The position numbers and the translations under genes were made by a program. Below, one piece after another: positions 1-5,541 of a stretch of DNA of 7,873 nucleotides. The stretch comes from Hyphomicrobium sp. (GTDB lineage: Bacteria; Pseudomonadota; Alphaproteobacteria; Rhizobiales; Hyphomicrobiaceae). The DNA lies in NCBI GenBank assembly GCA_025927515.1, contig JAICLG010000138.1, positions 1 to 7,873 on the forward strand, written 5' to 3'. Position 1 is the stretch's first letter, and each line of letters starts with the position of its first letter. The notes beneath the pieces are model-generated. The model searched no databases. It had not been told where the DNA came from and saw only the letters and a program-made list of their open reading frames with translations.

Positions 1-304
1 AGCCGGGAGCCACGCGGTGCGCGGTCGAAGCGTCGATGATCTTCGGCGCATCGGCGCCGAGATAATTAGAGAGGGCGATGGCTTCTCTTGCCGCATCGTC
101 GGGCAGGCAGAGCACGGTGAGATCGACGTTGCGCATCATTTCGGCGCGCGCGGACTTATCCTTACGCCGGTCCGGATCGATGCTCCTGACGCTGATGCCA
201 CGCACGCCCGCCAGCCGTTCGCGGATTTCGAGCCCGGTGGTGCCGGCCTCTCCGTCGATGAAAATGGTGGCGGCCTTGCTGGCCTGCGAAACTTGCGCCG
301 TCAT
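1..304 (-). CDS. argC: N-acetyl-gamma-glutamyl-phosphate reductase, class 2 (N-terminal part)
   Basis: ArgC reduces N-acetylglutamyl-5-phosphate to the semialdehyde with NADPH, the third step of arginine synthesis from glutamate, in the cytosol. Only the first 101 codons are present; the rest lies left of the window. Translating the minus strand from the ATG at 304-302 gives a leader of about 12 residues, then a Rossmann nucleotide-binding loop IFIDGEAGTTGLEIRERL (GxxGxxG at residues 18-24). Further on are DLTVLCLPDDAAREA (about 62-76) and IIDASTAHRVAPG (about 89-101), both characteristic of ArgC. The wording of the loop and the compact N-terminus match the short class 2 enzymes (about 310 residues) common in alphaproteobacteria rather than the longer E. 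coli type. The start is one base after the terC stop (TGA-G-ATG), so translation is probably coupled to terC. The catalytic cysteine region is outside the window. Identification is secure; the far end is not seen. Confidence 0.93.
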   Translation of the reverse strand, partial: MTAQVSQASKAATIFIDGEAGTTGLEIRERLAGVRGISVRSIDPDRRKDKSARAEMMRNVDLTVLCLPDDAAREAIALSNYLGADAPKIIDASTAHRVAPG

Positions 305-305
305 C

Positions 306-1061
306 TCAGCCGTTAATCCCGAGCCGGTGTAGAATGCCCTTCCAAATCGATTCCGAGCAGCCGATGCCATAGTTGGCGCACGCGATCCGGTGGCTGTCGC
401 GATAGATCATATCGAGCGCGACGTAGAGAATTATAAGCAGGCCGACCCACGCGATCCACGGATAACGCGCAAGAAGCTTAGCGATATAGTTCGATGCGAG
501 AGCCATCAAAACGATGGCGATGCCGAGGCCGATGACGAGCACCAGCGTCGATTCTCCTGCGGCGCCCGCGACTGCGAGCACGTTGTCGAGCGACATCGAC
601 AGATCGGCGAGGATAATCGTCCAGAGCGCGCCCCAAAAGCTCATCGCGTTCGCAGGAGGGGTCGACGAGGCCAAATTCTTCTCGACCTCATGAATGGAGT
701 GCGTGTCCGCCTCCGCGATCTGCTTGTACATCTTCCAGCAGACGAACAAGAGCAAAATGCCGCCCGCCAGTGTCAGCCCGATCACCTGCAGCATCTGCTG
801 TGCGACGCTCGAGAAGATAATTCGCAGTAGGACGGCCCCGAGGATGCCCCAGAAGATAACCTTGGTCCGCATCGACCGTTCGACGCGCGATGCGGCCATG
901 CCGACGACGATGGCATTGTCGCCAGCGAGCGTCAGGTCGATCATCAGGATATTGAAGAGCGGTACGCTGTGGGTGCGCCACCAGTGCGGCGAGAGGAGGT
1001 GGGCAATATCGGCGGCGAGCACTGACAAAAGCTCGTTGATGCCGTGCAGCAGCCAATCCAT
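306..1061 (-). CDS. TerC family (YjbE-like) integral membrane protein
   Basis: This 251-residue polytopic inner-membrane protein belongs to the TerC superfamily. Members are linked to metal-ion handling, notably manganese or calcium export, and historically to tellurite resistance. The two hallmark repeats are visible: DLTLAGDNAIVVG (residues 42-54) and DLSMSLDNVLAVAG (153-166), each with the acidic DN pair thought to line the ion path. Hydrophobic segments lie near 36-54, 67-85, 93-111, 142-166, 172-191 and 202-220. A charged loop (about 112-138) separates the two halves, as expected for an internal duplication. The ATG at 1061-1059 is preceded by CGGAG about six bases upstream, a good ribosome site. 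The gene is downstream of the rpsI terminator, so it probably has its own promoter within 1062-1170, and it leads directly into argC with a one-base gap. I searched the leader for the manganese yybP-ykoY riboswitch often found before this family and did not see its conserved core. The transported ion cannot be told from sequence. Confidence 0.9.
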   Translation of the reverse strand: MDWLLHGINELLSVLAADIAHLLSPHWWRTHSVPLFNILMIDLTLAGDNAIVVGMAASRVERSMRTKVIFWGILGAVLLRIIFSSVAQQMLQVIGLTLAGGILLLFVCWKMYKQIAEADTHSIHEVEKNLASSTPPANAMSFWGALWTIILADLSMSLDNVLAVAGAAGESTLVLVIGLGIAIVLMALASNYIAKLLARYPWIAWVGLLIILYVALDMIYRDSHRIACANYGIGCSESIWKGILHRLGING

Positions 1062-1170
1062 TTATGTCTCCGAAAATCCGGCTGCGAGCGCCACGGGCCG
1101 ATGAGAATATGCCGGTATGTGGCACCGCCCTGCCGTTGCGGCAACCCTTTGGCTGCAACAGGTGCGAACA

Positions 1171-1199
1171 AAACAGCCCGCCGGAGAGGCGGGCTGTTT
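1171..1199 (-). terminator. Intrinsic terminator of the rplM-rpsI operon
   Basis: A perfect 12-bp inverted repeat (AAACAGCCCGCC / GGCGGGCTGTTT) has a five-base loop. Read on the minus strand, it begins 28 bases past the rpsI stop codon and runs straight into TTTTGTTC, giving the GC-rich stem plus U-tract of a Rho-independent terminator. The stem itself starts with A's that pair with the U's, so weak stopping in the other direction is also possible, though no plus-strand gene ends here. It separates the ribosomal-protein unit from terC-argC. Confidence 0.85.
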
Positions 1200-1226
1200 G
1201 AAGTCTTGGATGTTCTTGGCGAGCAC

Positions 1227-1706
1227 TTAGCGCTTTGAGAACTGGAAGGACTTGCGAGCCTTGACCCGGCCATATTTCTTACGCTCGACGGTGCGGCTGT
1301 CGCGCGTCAGGAAGCCCTGCTTTTTGAGGACGCCGCGAAGTTCCGGCTCATAATAGGTCAGAGCCTTGGAAATGCCGTGGCGCACGGCGCCGGCTTGACC
1401 GGAGAGGCCGCCACCGGCAACTGAAATGCGGATGTCGTACTGCGTCGCGCGGTTGGCGATGTTGAGCGGCTGTTGCAACAGCATCTGCAGCACCGGCCGT
1501 GCGAAGTACGCCTTGAAGTCTTTCTCGTTGACCGTGATGACGCCCTTGCCCGGCTTGATCCAGACGCGTGCGACGGCATCTTTGCGCTTGCCGGTAGCGT
1601 AGGCGCGGCCAAGCTTATCGAGCTTCTGAATGCGGACGGGCGCTGCTTCGGGTTCGGCGGTCTTGACGTTCGCAAGATCGGCGAGGGTCTTTGTTTCGGT
1701 GGCCAT
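1227..1706 (-). CDS. rpsI: 30S ribosomal protein S9
   Basis: S9 (uS9) is a small-subunit head protein whose C-terminal tail reaches the P-site tRNA. The 159-residue product contains YATGKRKDAVARVW (residues 36-49), the family signature GGGLSGQAGAVRHGISKAL (98-116) and the invariant end KARKSFQFSKR, whose final Ser-Lys-Arg contacts tRNA. Compared with the 130-residue E. coli protein it has an N-terminal extension of about 27-30 residues rich in Ala, Glu and Lys (MATETKTLADLANVKTAEPE), usual in alphaproteobacteria. The ATG at 1706-1704 follows the rplM stop by five bases. A GTGAGGG stretch inside the end of rplM can act as the ribosome site, so the two are surely co-transcribed and probably coupled. 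The operon ends at the terminator just downstream. Confidence 0.98.
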   Translation of the reverse strand: MATETKTLADLANVKTAEPEAAPVRIQKLDKLGRAYATGKRKDAVARVWIKPGKGVITVNEKDFKAYFARPVLQMLLQQPLNIANRATQYDIRISVAGGGLSGQAGAVRHGISKALTYYEPELRGVLKKQGFLTRDSRTVERKKYGRVKARKSFQFSKR

Positions 1707-1711
1707 GGATC

Positions 1712-2173
1712 TCAGACCCTCACATTCTTACGGTTGAGTTTCGCGACGTCGAGCTTCTCCGGGTTCTGCGCGACATGCGGATGGTCGCTGCCCTTATAGA
1801 CGCGAAGGTTGCGCATGATCTGGCGGTGGAGAGGACCGCGCGCCAGCATGCGTTCCACGGCTTTCTCGATAATGCGTTCGGGATGCTTGCCGTCGAAGAT
1901 CTGGCGCGGCGTCCGCTCTTTGATGCCGCCCGGATAACCGGTGTGCTTGTAGTAGATTTTGTCTTCGCGCTTGGCGCCGGTGAAGACGACCTTCTCGGCG
2001 TTGATGACGACGATGTTGTCGCCGCAGTCGACGTGCGGCGTGTAGATCGGCTTGTGTTTGCCCTTGAGGCGCGTCGCGATGAGAGCGGCGAGGCGGCCGA
2101 CAACGAGCCCTTCGGCATCGATGAGGACCCACTTCTTCTCCACCGTGGCCGGCTTAGCGACATAGGTAGACAT
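1712..2173 (-). CDS. rplM: 50S ribosomal protein L13
   Basis: L13 (uL13) is an early-assembling large-subunit protein. The 153-residue product shows KKWVLIDAEGLVVGRLA (residues 13-29), HVDCGDNIVVINAEKV (47-62) and the L13 signature block around GKHPERIIEKAVERMLARG and HRQIMRNLRVYKGSDHPH (95-133). A longer reading from an ATG at 2221 would add 16 residues (MISKHRSQSRQGASSP) that do not belong to the family. The ATG at 2173-2171 is preferred because it gives the usual MSTYVAKP start and has a near-perfect AAGGAG 11 bases upstream (2190-2185). The protein is about ten residues longer than E. coli L13, mainly at the C-terminus (EKLDVAKLNRKNVRV), which is normal in alphaproteobacteria. It is the first gene of the rplM-rpsI operon. 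Confidence 0.98.
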   Translation of the reverse strand: MSTYVAKPATVEKKWVLIDAEGLVVGRLAALIATRLKGKHKPIYTPHVDCGDNIVVINAEKVVFTGAKREDKIYYKHTGYPGGIKERTPRQIFDGKHPERIIEKAVERMLARGPLHRQIMRNLRVYKGSDHPHVAQNPEKLDVAKLNRKNVRV

Positions 2174-2254
2174 TGGACTTGAAGCTCCTTGGCGGGACTG
2201 GGACCGGTGCTTGGATATCATCGGGTGATCGAAAGCCAGTCCGGAAAGCGCGTT

Positions 2255-2282
2255 GGATACAAAGATCGTCGCGCAATTGCAA
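2255..2282 (-). promoter_or_regulatory. Candidate promoter for rplM-rpsI
   Basis: On the minus strand, TTGCAA (2282-2277) is followed after 16 bases by GTATCC (2260-2255), a loose match to a housekeeping -35/-10 pair. It sits about 80 bases ahead of the chosen rplM start, in a locally AT-rich stretch. The -10 match is weak, and no start-site data are available, so this is only a candidate. Confidence 0.22.
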
Positions 2283-2342
2283 GTTTAAACGCTGCGGCAT
2301 AGCAAAAAATGTCGTGAATTCAGGCAAATATGGACTTCGGTA

Positions 2343-2366
2343 ACATAATACCTCTATGTGGTATTA
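2343..2366. promoter_or_regulatory. Overlapping inverted repeats, operator-like
   Basis: Two perfect dyads overlap in 24 bases. ACATA (2343-2347) and TATGT (2355-2359) are separated by 7 bases; TAATACC (2346-2352) and GGTATTA (2360-2366) are also separated by 7. Both have the arm-plus-7-spacer geometry of a binding site for a dimeric regulator, with centres 5 bases apart. The site lies in the divergent region, about 170 bases before rplM on one side and about 150 before the small ORF at 2512 on the other. It is too AT-rich to be a convincing terminator and no U-tract follows. Alternatives are a chance repeat or competing hairpins in an RNA leader. No regulator gene is adjacent. Confidence 0.35.
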
Positions 2367-2403
2367 GGCTACAACAAGACTCGTGGCCAAGGCGCATCGT
2401 CTG

Positions 2404-2417
2404 CAGGTTTTTACCTG
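2404..2417. repeat. Short perfect hairpin CAGGT-TTTT-ACCTG
   Basis: A five-base-pair inverted repeat with a TTTT loop lies about 95 bases ahead of the ORF at 2512, in the same AT-rich stretch as the dyad at 2343-2366. It could be a small operator or an RNA hairpin in a leader. No T-run follows it on the plus strand, so it is not a typical terminator. Confidence 0.2.
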
Positions 2418-2511
2418 TGTAAAGAAAATGATGATCTTGAGTTTAAGGAAACTTGCCTTCAGTGTACTGCACGTTAGAGCGCGTCGTGTCTCACATATCG
2501 GGGGGTTGAGA

Positions 2512-2715
2512 ATGGCTGCGACCTTATCCAGTCCGCGCAAAATCATATTCGGAGCTACCGAAGAGCTGGCCGAAACTCTCGTCGAGGTGCGTCAGCTTCG
2601 TCGCGAACGGGTCCTCGAGATGAAGCATCTCGATCCCAAGTGGTTGGTATCAATCTATATTCGATCCGTGGCGTTCAGCGCCGCCATGGGGTGGCGAGCT
2701 CGCCGATCGACCTGA
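2512..2715 (+). CDS. Hypothetical small protein (67 residues)
   Basis: I do not recognise this product. The reading frame is open from 2383, but the ATG at 2512 is the best start because a purine-rich GGGGGGTTGAGA immediately precedes it; upstream in-frame ATGs lack any such site. The product starts MAATLSSPRKIIFGATEELA, continues with a charged, probably helical stretch (ETLVEVRQLRRERVLEMKHLD, residues 18-38) and ends in a basic tail (MGWRARRST). Codons are compatible with the GC-rich neighbours, but the frame is short, no second gene is coupled to it, and the flanking DNA is non-coding on both sides. It has no transmembrane segment, signal peptide or metal motif. It may be a lineage-specific small gene or a fortuitous ORF. 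Confidence 0.38.
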   Translation: MAATLSSPRKIIFGATEELAETLVEVRQLRRERVLEMKHLDPKWLVSIYIRSVAFSAAMGWRARRST

Positions 2716-2969
2716 TAGAGCGTCAGGCTTTAGGCTGCCGGCAGACGAGGGGTCTTGGGGGCGTTCATTGCCGAAGCGCCTGCGCGACCAGATTTTCTGA
2801 AATTTTTGCCAAGTATTTAGCTCCACCGACTGCGGCGACGCTGCTGTGTCTCCAGCGAAGGCGAGGGCGGATCGCTTGGGTCGACTAAATGGTTTCTTGA
2901 TGTTGTCTCAGTCACCATGTCAGGTCGGTCAACCCGCCGATGGCTGGACGGGCAACGTGGAGAAACTCG

Positions 2970-3551
2970 ATGCGGGTCTCGGTGGCCAAGTGGGCGGTCG
3001 TCGCCCTAGGTATTGCGCTAGGTCTGGGGACCGCGCAGGCGCAGGATACGACGAAACCTCCGGCTGCGGCCTCTACGGACCAACAGGGCACCCCAGACGC
3101 CAGCGCCGGGGCGACCGATGACGTGAAGCAGATCAAGCTGACCGAACAACAGGTCCAGCATTTCATTGCTGCGCAGCCCGATCTCGCAGCAATCGCCTCG
3201 AAAATCCAGTCGGCGGGCGACACGCCTGATCCGGCGCTGCAAGCCGTACTGGAAGCCATCGCAACAAAGCATGGGTTCGGCAATTTCGCCGAACTGGATG
3301 ACGTTGCAGCCAACATCTCGCTCGTTATGGCCGGATTCGACCCCAGCACCGGCGAGTTCGTCGATCTCGTCGAGGCGCTGAAAAAACAGCGTGACGACGT
3401 CGAGAAGGATTCGAGCATTCCGGATAAGGACAAGAAGCAGCTCCTGGACGAGCTATCGGAGGCGATCAGCACGACACCGAAGCTGCAGTTCAAGGAAAAC
3501 GTTGCTATCGTGAAGGCCCACAAGGCCGAGATCGAGAAAGCGTTGCAGTAG
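2970..3551 (+). CDS. Secreted helical protein of unknown function
   Basis: A 193-residue protein with a clear Sec signal peptide: MRVSVAK, hydrophobic core WAVVALGIALGLGT, and a signal-peptidase site after AQA (residue 24). The mature part is predicted to be periplasmic. It begins with a low-complexity, Pro/Ala/Asp-rich linker (26-52) and is then almost wholly helical and charged, with LTEQQVQHFIAAQPDLAAIA (57-76), a central HGFGNFAELDDVAANISLVM segment (101-120) and lysine-rich heptad-like helices (133-193). It has no cysteine and no catalytic motif I recognise. The start at 2970 is chosen over an in-frame ATG at 2940 because GTGGAG lies 8 bases before it and the signal peptide then begins properly. 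Similar uncharacterised secreted proteins are, from memory, found in Rhizobiales. It ends 42 bases before the crotonase-like gene and may share its transcript; function is unknown. Confidence 0.8.
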   Translation: MRVSVAKWAVVALGIALGLGTAQAQDTTKPPAAASTDQQGTPDASAGATDDVKQIKLTEQQVQHFIAAQPDLAAIASKIQSAGDTPDPALQAVLEAIATKHGFGNFAELDDVAANISLVMAGFDPSTGEFVDLVEALKKQRDDVEKDSSIPDKDKKQLLDELSEAISTTPKLQFKENVAIVKAHKAEIEKALQ

Positions 3552-3593
3552 CGCCCGATCGAGCCCGGCGCCACTCGCGCACAGGCAGATTTG

Positions 3594-4409
3594 ATGCAGA
3601 ATTGCTCGCCAGACGCGTCGCCGGTTCTCGCCTTCGAAGTGATCGAATCCGGGATTGCGCTGCTGACGCTCAACCGGCCCACGGCACGCAACGCCTTGTC
3701 ACGAGCACTGCTCCGCGATCTTCACGAGCATATTGAGCGTGCCGGCCGCGACCCGGGACTCGCGGCGATCGTCATTGCAGCCAAGGGCAGCGTCTTCTCG
3801 TCGGGGCACGATTTAAAGGAGCTGACGTCACGCCGCGCGGATCAGGACGGAGGCTTGGCCTTCTTTCGCGAAACGATGAAGGCTTGCTCAGCCATGATGC
3901 AAAGCATCGTTCGGTGTCCGAAGCCGGTGATCGCAGCGGTTCAGGGCCGTGCAACGGCGGCCGGATGCCAACTGGTGGCGACATGCGACCTGGCGATCGC
4001 ATCCGAGACGTCCGATTTTGCGACGCCGGGCGTCAACATCGGCCTCTTCTGTTCGACGCCGATGGTGGCTCTGACCCGCAACATCTCGCGCAAGCATGCC
4101 ATGGAGATGCTGCTTCTCGGGGAGGCCGTGACGGCGGCGGAAGCGATGCGTTACGGCCTTGTCAATCGGGTCGTTCATGCGCAAGACGTCATTCCGGAAG
4201 CGCTCGGCATGGCGCGGAAGATCGCTGCTAAATCGAAAGCGACGGTCGCAATCGGCAAGGAAACTTTCTACCGGCAAGCCGAGATGCCTCTCGAAGAAGC
4301 CTACGCTGTCGCCAGTGAGGTCATGGTCAAAAACATGATGCTGGCCGATGCCGAAGAGGGCATCTGCGCCTTTCTGGAAAAGCGGTCGCCCGATTGGAAG
4401 GATCAGTGA
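3594..4409 (+). CDS. Crotonase-fold enoyl-CoA hydratase-like protein (ECHDC3 type)
   Basis: A 271-residue enoyl-CoA hydratase/isomerase superfamily protein. Seen in order are: the N-terminal strand IALLTLNRPTARNALS (residues 21-36), the CoA/oxyanion-hole segment SSGHDLKEL (69-77), AVQGRATAAGCQLVATCDLA (115-134) and the ECHDC3-like block DFATPGVNIGLFCSTP (141-156). In classical crotonase two glutamates, in GGGCEL and GQPE, carry out water addition. Here the matching residues are Gln126 and Gly146, so ordinary hydratase chemistry is unlikely, although CoA-thioester binding looks intact. ECHDC3 relatives share this trait, and their substrate is not established. An in-frame TTG at 3591 directly precedes the ATG; neither has a strong ribosome site. 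The stop is one base before the VOC gene, so it heads a three-gene operon. Confidence 0.9.
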   Translation: MQNCSPDASPVLAFEVIESGIALLTLNRPTARNALSRALLRDLHEHIERAGRDPGLAAIVIAAKGSVFSSGHDLKELTSRRADQDGGLAFFRETMKACSAMMQSIVRCPKPVIAAVQGRATAAGCQLVATCDLAIASETSDFATPGVNIGLFCSTPMVALTRNISRKHAMEMLLLGEAVTAAEAMRYGLVNRVVHAQDVIPEALGMARKIAAKSKATVAIGKETFYRQAEMPLEEAYAVASEVMVKNMMLADAEEGICAFLEKRSPDWKDQ

Positions 4410-4410
4410 C

Positions 4411-4848
4411 GTGGAGCCTCGGTTGTCATTCGTCACGCTCGGAGTCGATGATGTCGAGCGATCGCGCAAATTCTACGAGGCTCTGGGGTTCAAGGCATCG
4501 GCCGCGAGTGTAGCATCGTCGGTCGCGTTCTTCGATGCAGGGGGCGTCGTGCTCGCCCTATTTGGTCGCGAGGCGCTTGCGAAGGATGCTTCTGTCCCTC
4601 AAGGCACAGCGGGATTTTCCGGTGTCGCTCTGGCCCACAACGTCAATTCGGGCGCCGCGGTCGATCAGGTGCTTGGCGAAGCCGTCGCGGCGGGTGCGAA
4701 ACTGTTGAAGCCTGGGCAGAAAGCTTTCTGGGGCGGCTATACAGGCTACTTTGCAGATCCGGATGGGCATATCTGGGAGGTCGCTCACAATCCTTTCATG
4801 CCGCTCGACGCACATGGCCGCGTCACCCTTCCGGAGCCTGAAGCATGA
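4411..4848 (+). CDS. VOC (glyoxalase/bleomycin-resistance fold) family protein
   Basis: A 145-residue protein of the vicinal-oxygen-chelate superfamily, built from two beta-alpha-beta-beta-beta modules. The first module carries the family pattern LGVDDVERSRKFYEALGF (residues 10-27) and the second ends in YFADPDGHIWEVAHNP (113-128). His76 and Glu123 are at positions where such proteins often hold a metal, but the first ligand position near residue 9 is Thr, so a complete glyoxalase I metal site is not evident. The start is GTG at 4411: GGAAGGA is about 8 bases upstream and the preceding TGA ends only one base before. A farther in-frame ATG (4348) would lie inside the crotonase-like gene and adds residues foreign to the family. 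Its stop overlaps the next start by ATGA. The substrate cannot be predicted; proximity to CoA-binding proteins hints at a shared pathway only by context. Confidence 0.9.
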   Translation: MEPRLSFVTLGVDDVERSRKFYEALGFKASAASVASSVAFFDAGGVVLALFGREALAKDASVPQGTAGFSGVALAHNVNSGAAVDQVLGEAVAAGAKLLKPGQKAFWGGYTGYFADPDGHIWEVAHNPFMPLDAHGRVTLPEPEA

Positions 4849-5279
4849 GCATCGATGGATTGAGCGACGACGACGTGCGTGGCATCCTTAAGCGCGTGAA
4901 GACGTTTGCGGTCGTCGGCGCCAGTGCCAAGCCTGAGCGGCCGAGCTACGGCGTCATGCAGTATCTGATTGGACGAGGCTACGCGGTGCGGCCTGTCAAT
5001 CCGGGCATTGCAGGCAAGACGATCCACGGCCAGGACGTTTGCGCGAACCTCGCAGCGGTGCCGGCTCCGATCGACGTCGTCGATATTTTCCGTACCCCGG
5101 AGGCCGCACTCCAGGTCGTGCAAGATGCGATCGCGGCGAAGGACAGGCTCGGAGCGACGGTCATCTGGATGCAGCTTGGGGTCATCAACGAGCAGGCGGC
5201 TTCCGAGGGCCGCGCAGCCGGATTTACAGTCGTCATGGATCGCTGTCCCAAGATCGAATACGCACGCCTGATGGGATGA
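4845..5279 (+). CDS. CoA-binding domain protein, YccU-like (COG1832)
   Basis: A 144-residue single-domain Rossmann protein of the CoA_binding_2 family, related to E. coli YccU and to the CoA-binding domain of succinyl-CoA synthetase alpha. Visible are the nucleotide loop FAVVGASAKPERPSYGVMQY (residues 21-40), the strand YAVRPVNPG (46-54), the helix-strand VVDIFRTPEAA (78-88), GATVIWMQLGVINEQAA (103-119) and the C-terminal MDRCPKIEYARL (131-142). All are typical, and the length is usual. Members are thought to bind CoA, but no reaction is assigned. Its ATG overlaps the TGA of the VOC gene (ATGA), so translational coupling is expected. It is the last gene of the crotonase-like/VOC/CoA-binding cluster; a candidate terminator follows about 60 bases later. 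Confidence 0.92.
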   Translation: MSIDGLSDDDVRGILKRVKTFAVVGASAKPERPSYGVMQYLIGRGYAVRPVNPGIAGKTIHGQDVCANLAAVPAPIDVVDIFRTPEAALQVVQDAIAAKDRLGATVIWMQLGVINEQAASEGRAAGFTVVMDRCPKIEYARLMG

Positions 5280-5338
5280 AGGCTGCACGCCAGTCGCTTA
5301 AGGAGGGGCCGCTTAGGCTCCGGCCGATGTGAAAGACT

Positions 5339-5380
5339 GGGGCGGCGCGAGCCAATGCCGCGGCATCCTGCCCCCTCTTT
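5339..5380 (+). terminator. Candidate terminator after the CoA-binding protein gene
   Basis: GGGGC (5339-5343) can pair with GCCCC (5370-5374), enclosing a perfect 12-bp palindrome ATGCCGCGGCAT (5355-5366) as an inner hairpin. The outer stem is followed by CTCTTT, a poor U-tract. It is well placed between the end of the three-gene cluster and ribA. The palindrome might instead be a protein-binding site. Moderate to low certainty. Confidence 0.3.
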
Positions 5381-5482
5381 CGCACGTCCATCGCGGCCAT
5401 TTAGAGCAGGCGATAGTTAGTGATGGTTATCGGGAACCCTTTCGGGTCAGGGAACATCAAATACCCTATCAACCTCTAGGCT

Positions 5483-5511
5483 TTGCCTTCTCGCCTTGAA
5501 TGGGGCATATG
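5483..5511 (+). promoter_or_regulatory. Weak candidate promoter for ribA
   Basis: TTGCCT (5483-5488) is followed after 17 bases by CATATG (5506-5511), a modest match to a housekeeping promoter. If used, transcription would start near 5518, giving a short leader before the ATG at 5542, which fits that start choice. No FMN riboswitch core is present upstream. The call rests on sequence alone and is weak. Confidence 0.18.
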
Positions 5512-5541
5512 CTTGTGACGAACCCCGGAGCAACAGCAACA

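Noticed and set aside
1062..1170. Possible yybP-ykoY manganese riboswitch before terC
   Set aside because: The conserved GGGGAGUAG-type core and cross-over helix sequences were looked for on the minus strand and not found; only a small TGCCG-TTG-CGGCA hairpin (1131-1143) is present.
2447..2475. EcfG general-stress promoter (GGAAC / CGTT)
   Set aside because: The sequence reads GGAAAC and CGTT with 19 bases between, instead of GGAAC with 16-17; both the -35 and the spacing are off.
2940..2969. Upstream ATG start for the secreted protein
   Set aside because: It lacks a ribosome site and would put ten extra residues (MAGRATWRNS) before a normal signal peptide; the ATG at 2970 has GGAG 8 bases upstream.
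2716..2969. Possible short genes in the gap before the secreted protein
   Set aside because: The open frames here (for example from 2640 to 2888) overlap other frames, have no ribosome site and translate to low-information Arg/Gly/Cys-rich sequence. No RNA gene or terminator was recognised.
2912..3691. Minus-strand open frame of 259 codons opposite the secreted protein
   Set aside because: Serine- and alanine-rich translation with no recognisable motif. The plus strand here has a clear signal peptide and ribosome site.
5280..5541. FMN riboswitch ahead of ribA
   Set aside because: No AGGGCGGGGUGAAAUUCCC-like core was seen in the leader.
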